A stretch of 64,000 nucleotides of DNA, taken from Streptomyces sp. NBC_00459 (GTDB taxonomy: Bacteria > Actinomycetota > Actinomycetes > Streptomycetales > Streptomycetaceae). The stretch is taken from positions 9,548,001-9,612,000 of the forward strand of contig NZ_CP107903.1 in assembly GCF_036013955.1 (NCBI RefSeq), read 5' to 3'. Numbering within the stretch: the first letter of the stretch is position 1; each line of letters opens with the position of its first letter. The position numbers and the translations under genes were made by a program. Positions 59,060 to 64,000 of the stretch are shown piece by piece. The notes below the pieces were generated by a model. That model had not been told where the DNA came from and ran no database searches. It saw only the letters and a list, made by a program, of their open reading frames with translations.

Positions 59060-59973
59060 TGTCAGCGATCTCCCACGCCCCGTCCACGGATTCCCCCGGC
59101 ACACCGCCCCGAGACGAACCGCCACCGGCACACCCGCGGCGCAACCCCCTCAGCGGCCTGCGCCGCGCCAACCCGCTCGGTGCGTCGGGTGGACTGCTCT
59201 GGCTGGTGATCGTCCTGGTGCCGGTCTACTGGGTCGTCGTCACCAGTCTGCGTACCCGCGAGGGCTTCTTCGACGCCAACCCGCTCTCCGTCCCGTCGCA
59301 TCCCACCCTGGAGAACTACCGTCAGGTTCTCGACAACGACTTCACGCACTACCTCCTCAACAGCACGCTGGTCACGGTCGGCGCGACGCTGCTGACCGTC
59401 GTGGTCTCCTTCCTGGCGGCCTACGCGATCGTGCGCGGCACCACCCGGGCCCTGCGCTGGGCGTTCAGCGTCTTCCTGCTGGGCCTCGCCATCCCGCTCC
59501 AGGCGACGATCATCCCGGTCTACTACCTGATCGCCAAGGCGCAGATGTACGACACCCTGGGCGCGATCGTGCTTCCCTCGGCGGCGTTCGCGATCCCGCT
59601 GACCGTGATCATCCTCGTCAACTTCCTGCGTGACATCCCCGACGAGCTGTACGAGTCGATGCGAGCGGACGGCGCCGGCCACTGGCGCATGCTGTGGAGT
59701 CTCGCGCTGCCCCTGTCCCGTCCCGCTCTGATCACGGTCGTCATCTACGACGCCCTGAACGTCTGGAACGGCTTCCTCTTCCCGCTGATCCTCACCCAGA
59801 GCCCGGACAAGAGGACGTTGCCTCTCTTCGTGTGGAGCTTCCAGGGCGAGTTCACCATCAACGTCCCGGCGATCCTGGCCGCAGTGGTCCTCTCCACGCT
59901 GCCCATCCTCGTGCTCTACGTCCTGGGCCGCCGCCAGCTCATCGGCGGGCTGACCGCCGGCTTCGGCAAGTGA
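59059..59973 (+). CDS. bxlG: CUT1 ABC sugar permease
   Basis: A 304-residue MalG-type permease forming the channel with BxlF. An N-terminal proline-rich tail (P-P-R-D-E-P-P-P-A-H) precedes six hydrophobic segments, beginning L-L-W-L-V-I-V-L-V-P-V-Y-W. The EAA-type loop is E-S-M-R-A-D-G-A-G-H-W-R-M-L-W-S-L-A-L-P. ATG 59059 overlaps the bxlF stop. Last gene of the operon; no terminator hairpin was seen right after it. Confidence 0.93.
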   Translation: MSAISHAPSTDSPGTPPRDEPPPAHPRRNPLSGLRRANPLGASGGLLWLVIVLVPVYWVVVTSLRTREGFFDANPLSVPSHPTLENYRQVLDNDFTHYLLNSTLVTVGATLLTVVVSFLAAYAIVRGTTRALRWAFSVFLLGLAIPLQATIIPVYYLIAKAQMYDTLGAIVLPSAAFAIPLTVIILVNFLRDIPDELYESMRADGAGHWRMLWSLALPLSRPALITVVIYDALNVWNGFLFPLILTQSPDKRTLPLFVWSFQGEFTINVPAILAAVVLSTLPILVLYVLGRRQLIGGLTAGFGK

Positions 59974-60110
59974 ACGGCAACGGTACGACGGTGGAAACGG
60001 CGGGTCTGCTCGCGGGCAGGACGAGTGGGCTCCGACAGACTCGGCTCGGCTGGACGATGAAGTGAATGCCCGAGTCAAGGACAGTGCCGGCTCCATCGGG
60101 CGGCGCACCC
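59974..60110. other. short gap after bxlG
   Basis: About 135 bases; no convincing hairpin or gene. Confidence 0.3.
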
Positions 60111-60386
60111 TCAGCTTCGCCGCCACCTCACCGCGCTGGTCGGCAAGGCCCCGACACCGCGGGCGCTCAGCACCAGGCCCCAGCCCTGCCGTGGTTCGCC
60201 GAGCATCGTCGGGTCGCCGTCGGTGCGCGGTGGCAGGTCGGGAAGCGACATCCGGGCGAAGAACGTAGCCGCCAGGAGGAAGGACGCGGTGTCCGCGCCG
60301 ATGACCCAGCCGCCTCCGACGGAAGCGGTCAGCAGGCCGGCTGTGGTCGGGCCGAGGATCCGGGTGGTGTTCCTGACGGAGACCAC
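60111..60386 (-). pseudogene. MFS transporter fragment
   Basis: The minus-strand frame contains R-N-T-T-R-I-L-G-P-T-T-A-G-L-L and G-G-W-V-I-G-A-D-T-A-S-F-L-L-A-A-T-F-F, a pair of membrane segments typical of drug-type MFS exporters, then P-P-R-T-D-G-D-P-T-M-L-G-E-P-R-Q-G-W, the central cytoplasmic loop. Only about 80 residues remain; both ends are missing. Confidence 0.55.
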
Positions 60387-60541
60387 AGTCCTGGGGGCAA
60401 AAAGCCAGCCGCAATGCGCTAGACTTGATCTTGAGCTGGTCGCCGCAACTCAAGTCGGCTGGTCGTGCGTTGGTGGTCCAAGGAAAGACGCCCCGCTTCC
60501 TGCGGGGAAATGCAGGTGCAAGGCCTGCCCGGCGCTCGAAA
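60387..60541. other. structured non-coding-looking stretch
   Basis: Contains ACTTGA / TCAAGT arms (60424-60429 and 60449-60460 area) and a CCCCGC-N5-GCGGGG hairpin (60490-60505) upstream of the strong hairpin at 60542. No conserved frame is seen; it may be the end of a lost element or an RNA. Confidence 0.3.
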
Positions 60542-60578
60542 CATGGGGCCCGTCCGCGTACAGCGGACGGGCCCCATG
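60542..60578. terminator. very strong isolated hairpin
   Basis: CATGGGGCCCGTCCGC at 60542-60557 and its exact reverse complement at 60563-60578 form a 16-bp stem with a 5-base loop. No gene ends just before it, so it is either a leftover terminator or part of a structured element. Confidence 0.5.
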
Positions 60579-60629
60579 CGTTGCCCGGCGTCAGGACCCG
60601 AGCGGCTGAGCTTTCCCTGGCCGCAACGG

Positions 60630-60770
60630 ACCGGACCGGGCCGTCTGTCCCGCCTGGAGACATTCGCCGCCTGTCTCCACCACGACACGGCCCTCGGGGC
60701 CGGATGGCCGATCGCCAGCGGCATCGTCGAAGGAGCAGCCCGATATCTGGTGGTCGACGACTCGGCAACA
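60630..60770 (+). pseudogene. transposase fragment (ISKra4-like)
   Basis: The plus-strand frame reads R-L-S-R-L-E-T-F-A-A-C-L-H, then A-L-G-A-G-W-P-I-A-S-G-I-V-E-G-A-A-R-Y-L-V, resembling the C-terminal core of ISKra4-type transposases (G-W-P-I-A-x-G-x-x-E-G-A-C-R-x-L-x). It is a piece of some 45 residues. Confidence 0.5.
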
Positions 60771-61088
60771 CCGGAAGCCGGTGAAACGACCCACAGAGAA
60801 CGCGAACCCTTCTAACCTCGCCCGACCGGCACACCTACGAATTCCTGGCCTGACAGACGAGCTCACGCCAGAAGAACCGCACCCTGTTCGCTTCTGCGCG
60901 CCCTTCCTCTACGCTCAAGGAAGGTCATCAACTACCGCATGACATCTGCCCGGTGACGAAGTCGGCGTGGGGTGCGCGTCCCCGCTCCACGCCACCACTG
61001 GACGGCTTCAGGCGCAGCCACGGGTCGGCACATCCGGACGCCGACGATCCCGGTGGTGCGTCCCGCCGGGCGGCGAAAGGGATGCGCC
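60771..61088. other. gap upstream of MFS gene, nothing recognised
   Basis: About 320 bases. The frame of the MFS gene stays open here but encodes Arg/Pro-rich shadow sequence; no promoter or operator was identified. Confidence 0.3.
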
Positions 61089-62321
61089 GTGCCTTCGGCG
61101 TCAGCGAACTACCGCACCCTGCTGCGCACCAAGGGTGCCGCGGCCTTCTTCCTTCCCACCGCTGTCGGGCGACTGGGCATCGCCATGACGGGCATCGGCA
61201 TTGTCTGGCTGGTGCACGCACGCACCGGCTCGTATGCCGCTGCGGGACTCGTCACCGGCGGGTTCGCCGTCGCGGACGCCATTGCCGGGCCCCAAATCGG
61301 GCGCCTCGTCGACCTGTTCGGGCAGACGCGGGTGCTTTACTGCGCGGTGGGCGCGCACGCCGGTGCCGTGGCGCTGCTGCTCGTCGGCGCCGTTCCGGAC
61401 CTTGTCGCCGGGGTGCTCGTCGGGGCAACACTGCCCCAGCTCGGTGCCCTGTCCGCCGCTCGATGGTCCGCCCTGCTGTCCGGCGAACGGGCTGCCGCGC
61501 TGCCAACCGCCTTCGCCCTGGAGGCCCTCGCCAACGGCGTGTCCTACATGGCCGGCCCGGCTTTGGTGAGTGTCCTCGGTGCGGCGGGCCGCCCCGGTTC
61601 CGGGGCGCTGCTCGCCGCCGCACTCGTCGTCGGCGGTGGGCTCGCCCTCGCCGCCCAGCGCCGCACCACGCCGCCCCTCACATGCCGCGCCGAACGCCGC
61701 CACGCCGGACGCGCTCTGCTCCGCTCCGTATTTCTGCGGCAGGTGGCGCTCGGCCTCGCGCTCGGGGCGTTCTTCGGCGCGATGCAGGTGTCCGTCACCG
61801 CGTACGCTGTCGGACGCGGTGCACCGGACACGGCAGCACTGCTCTACTTCGCCGCGAACTGCACCAACCTGGTGGGTGGTTGGGCATACGGAGCCTGGCG
61901 CCACGGCGGCTCACCCCGGCGACACCAGGCCGTAGCCGCCGCCTGCCTCACTCTCGCGAGCCTCCCGCTGATATTCCTCGACGCGCCCCTCGCGGTCGGC
62001 GCCACTCTCGCCCTGACCGGACTCGCGGTGCCGGTCCTGCTGATCCTCTGCTCCGTTGTCACCGAGTCGGCGGTCCCGCGCGCCGTCCTCACCCAGGCGT
62101 TCACCTGGGGCAACTCCGCAAGCGCGGCAGGAATAGCAGGCGCCGCGGCGGTCGCGGGGAGGGTTGTGGACGCGGGCGGTGCGCACGGCGGTTTCGGCTT
62201 GGCGGCGGGGGCCTCAGTGGTGATGACGGTCCTGGCACTCAGCGGTCTGCGGGACTCATCACCGAACATGCTGTCCGCGCCCGCGGAAACCAAGGCGCAA
62301 ACGGGTCTACCCCCAACTTGA
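61089..62321 (+). CDS. MFS transporter
   Basis: A 410-residue, roughly twelve-helix major facilitator. Helix 1 starts near A-F-F-L-P-T-A-V-G-R-L-G-I-A; the loop 2-3 motif is I-G-R-L-V-D-L-F-G-Q-T-R (a divergent G-x-x-x-D-x-x-G-R). Long Ala/Leu/Gly segments follow to L-A-A-G-A-S-V-V-M-T-V-L-A-L. GTG 61089 has AAAGGG about 8 bases upstream, whereas the earlier open frame has no start signal. It belongs to the uncharacterised actinobacterial exporter-like MFS proteins; the substrate is unknown. Confidence 0.82.
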   Translation: MPSASANYRTLLRTKGAAAFFLPTAVGRLGIAMTGIGIVWLVHARTGSYAAAGLVTGGFAVADAIAGPQIGRLVDLFGQTRVLYCAVGAHAGAVALLLVGAVPDLVAGVLVGATLPQLGALSAARWSALLSGERAAALPTAFALEALANGVSYMAGPALVSVLGAAGRPGSGALLAAALVVGGGLALAAQRRTTPPLTCRAERRHAGRALLRSVFLRQVALGLALGAFFGAMQVSVTAYAVGRGAPDTAALLYFAANCTNLVGGWAYGAWRHGGSPRRHQAVAAACLTLASLPLIFLDAPLAVGATLALTGLAVPVLLILCSVVTESAVPRAVLTQAFTWGNSASAAGIAGAAAVAGRVVDAGGAHGGFGLAAGASVVMTVLALSGLRDSSPNMLSAPAETKAQTGLPPT

Positions 62322-62876
62322 CCAGTACAACTCCGAGGAGGACTACGAGGTCTGGGTCGAGAACTGGGAGCGAGAGCCTCGGCTCGGGAAAACAATGCCT
62401 TCAGCGTTGCATGCCGGGTGTCGGACGCCCGCCCGACACCCGCCCGCACACTCGAGCCCTTGCTCGCTCCTCCGTGGAGTCAGGTCGACAACAACTACAG
62501 CTGGAGCGACTTCCGTTTGAACCCGAGCCGGTCAGTACACGGGTTGAGGTGACCAATGACGGGGGCGGGCGCCATGTGGCGGGCGCTGGAACGGAACGGT
62601 GTCCGCCACCTTCGCCACGAAGGCACGGATCGCCACCGGCCGGAGCGGCTACACCGGCCTGTACTGCGCCCGCTGACCGCCCACCACCACCGGGCCCGGC
62701 CCCACCACCCCCGCAGCCGGGCCCGGTCACGTCCTGAGGGCCACCGTCGGTCACCACTACAGGACTGAGAGCGCCGACACCGCCGTGGCAACAATGTGGA
62801 GGCGGTCCCCGGGCGGGGGTGCCAGCGGGACTTGACCGGAGTGCGACTGTCCCCGCCCCGGGACATGACTGGTACG
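62322..62876. other. gap with short broken frames
   Basis: About 555 bases. Just after the MFS stop another plus frame reads Q-L-D-Q-Y-N-S-E-E-D-Y-E-V-W-V-E-N-W-E-R-E, clearly protein-like, but it has no start and soon degenerates; later a frame ends S-G-Y-T-G-L-Y-C-A-R. They look like relics I cannot assign. Confidence 0.35.
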
Positions 62877-62914
62877 GGGCCGTCCTTCCGACCCCCGTGG
62901 CGGAAGGACGGCCC
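62877..62914 (-). terminator. terminator after secreted-protein gene
   Basis: GGGCCGTCCTTCCG (62877-62890) and CGGAAGGACGGCCC (62901-62914) form a perfect 14-bp stem with a 10-base loop, 24 bases past the stop of the minus-strand gene ending at 62939. Confidence 0.78.
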
Positions 62915-62938
62915 TGGCACTTTCTGGTGGCCGCCCGG

Positions 62939-63562
62939 TCAGTACAGCTTGTTGACGGCCGTGGTCGTGGTCTTCTTGAAGGCGGCTACGGGCGCGTCGT
63001 CGAAGTCGCCCATCTGTCCCCACTTGACGACGGTGACGGTCTTGTCGTCCCGTCCGACCGACAGCAGGGCGATGTCGTTGGCGCCCCAGGACGTCTCGGT
63101 GTGCAGGCCGCGGACGCGGGCGCCCTCCTCGACCGGCAGGGTGCCGTAGTCCCGGCCCTCGGCCTCGACGTCGGGCGAGGACTTCTCGATGCGGGCGGCG
63201 CAGGTGCGGATCAGGTCGTCGTAGTGCTTCGCGAGGGCCTTGGCCTGGGTGGCTGTGCCCGTCACGACGGTCAACTGCACGGCGCTGGTGTCCAAGTCGG
63301 TCTGGAACTCCCGGTGCTGGTAGTCGTAGTCGAGCACGCCCTCCGTGCTCACGCAGAGGCCGAGCGACTCCGGGAACCCCTCGGTGACCGGCCCGGCGGT
63401 CCAGGACGACGTCGGGTGCGGCGGCAGCTGGGACGCCGACAGGAACGTGGGTGTGGCAGCCTTCGGCGCGGCGCCTGCGGCCGGTGCAGTCAGGACTGTG
63501 CCCGCCGCGAGGGCGGCGACGGCGAGTGCGGTGACAGCGCCCGTTCGGATGCGCATGGACAT
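62939..63562 (-). CDS. secreted protein, PknH-like sensor-domain type
   Basis: A 207-residue exported protein. The signal peptide is M-S-M-R-I-R-T-G-A-V-T-A-L-A-V-A-A-L, ending near A-A-G-A-A. The mature part contains L-C-V-S-T-E-G-V and I-R-T-C-A-A-R-I, two cysteines that probably form a disulfide, and alternating strands (A-V-Q-L-T-V-V-T-G-T, I-A-L-L-S-V-G-R-D-D-K-T-V-T-V-V-K-W), similar in pattern to the extracellular sensor domain of PknH. ATG 63562 follows GGGGGAA at a good distance; ATG 63556 is an internal alternative. A perfect terminator follows. Confidence 0.75.
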   Translation of the reverse strand: MSMRIRTGAVTALAVAALAAGTVLTAPAAGAAPKAATPTFLSASQLPPHPTSSWTAGPVTEGFPESLGLCVSTEGVLDYDYQHREFQTDLDTSAVQLTVVTGTATQAKALAKHYDDLIRTCAARIEKSSPDVEAEGRDYGTLPVEEGARVRGLHTETSWGANDIALLSVGRDDKTVTVVKWGQMGDFDDAPVAAFKKTTTTAVNKLY

Positions 63563-64000
63563 GGGTGTTCCCCCGTGGACGAGTGATGAGTGCGTGGACA
63601 TGAATGCCCCGGCGAGGCCGGCTGGTCGGTCCGGGCCCGCTCGGTGCGGCACCAAGAGCATCGGCGGTCACAGCGGCCGGGCGCAACAGCCGACAACCGA
63701 TCGAGCAGGGTGGAACCGTCCCAGCCCCTCTGACGTGCAGGTATATGGGGTGCCTGGGATACCGTGTGGGCCGTGTGGGCCGTGTGGGCCGTACGAGGAC
63801 GGGTGACCTGTGTCGCCACAGGACGACGGCATCCACCAGGTGGAGCGGTTCGCCCGGGACCGCACACACCGCGGCAAGGTGCCGGCCGCACCGGGATGCG
63901 CGCGGCGCGCCAGGCTGGGAGGCCACTGACAAACAGGGTTGATTCTGGTCCTTCGTACGACCGGGAACCCAGGGGCCTGGGTGTGGCTGAAAGCGCTCAT
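63563..64000. other. window end, no gene seen
   Basis: About 440 bases. It contains three tandem copies of CGTGTGGGC (63773-63799). The last bases (TGAAAGCGCT at 63988-63997) resemble a half of a LacI-family operator for whatever gene follows. Confidence 0.35.

Overview
The window is high-GC actinobacterial DNA, almost certainly a Streptomyces chromosome. Signs are strong G/C third positions, GTG and overlapping ATGA/GTGA starts, a mycothiol-type PIG-L amidase, F420/flavin luciferase-like enzymes, a CsbD protein, rare TTA codons, and a xylobiose/xylan system with the gene order and operators known from Streptomyces. It looks like an accessory, probably chromosome-arm region: real genes alternate with deletion scars, gene relics and at least six transposase loci. 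No rRNA, tRNA or CRISPR array was seen.

Layout. 0-3 kb: a translationally coupled operon of two RraA/HMG-aldolase-like proteins (the first cut by the window edge), a PLP aminotransferase and an alpha/beta hydrolase. 3-6.5 kb: a hydrolase / luciferase-like monooxygenase / methyltransferase operon divergent from a LysR regulator, with two matching LysR-type boxes between them. 6.6-10.1 kb: CsbD, a chimeric pseudogene (luciferase-like enzyme joined to an alpha-amylase tail), an L,D-transpeptidase lipoprotein, a VOC protein and an RsbW-like ATPase. 10.4-14.2 kb: an ABC ATPase-permease-histidine kinase-response regulator operon preceded by a perfect 26-bp palindrome. 15-17 kb: a membrane protein and an NAD(P)H-oxidoreductase-like flavoprotein.

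17.4-32.7 kb and 49-60 kb are plant-cell-wall regions. They hold a GH11 xylanase with a CE4 esterase, an MFS porter, a D-erythronate-dehydrogenase-like SDR, a secreted beta-helix protein between two IS5-type insertion sequences, a GH43 arabinanase, a CE12 rhamnogalacturonan acetylesterase and a CE8 pectinesterase. Further on are a double-domain SGNH esterase carrying an exact CebR operator, a CE2-like esterase, and the bxl locus (bxlR-bxlA divergent from bxlEFG). Together they suggest secreted depolymerases and deacetylases, xylo-oligosaccharide uptake through BxlEFG (the ATPase, probably MsiK, is not here) and cytoplasmic hydrolysis by BxlA, controlled by BxlR and probably also by cellobiose through CebR.

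33-48 kb is a mixed accessory stretch: a DUF4253 protein, hydrolase, methyltransferase, zinc-ribbon/L7-L12-like protein, S66 peptidase, Eis-like acetyltransferase, DUF6891 protein, PIG-L amidase and DoxX-like protein. Among them lie SDR and MFS relics and an intact IS21-type element with a 5-bp target duplication inside an older ISL3-type relic. 60-64 kb has MFS and transposase relics, an intact MFS transporter and a secreted protein.
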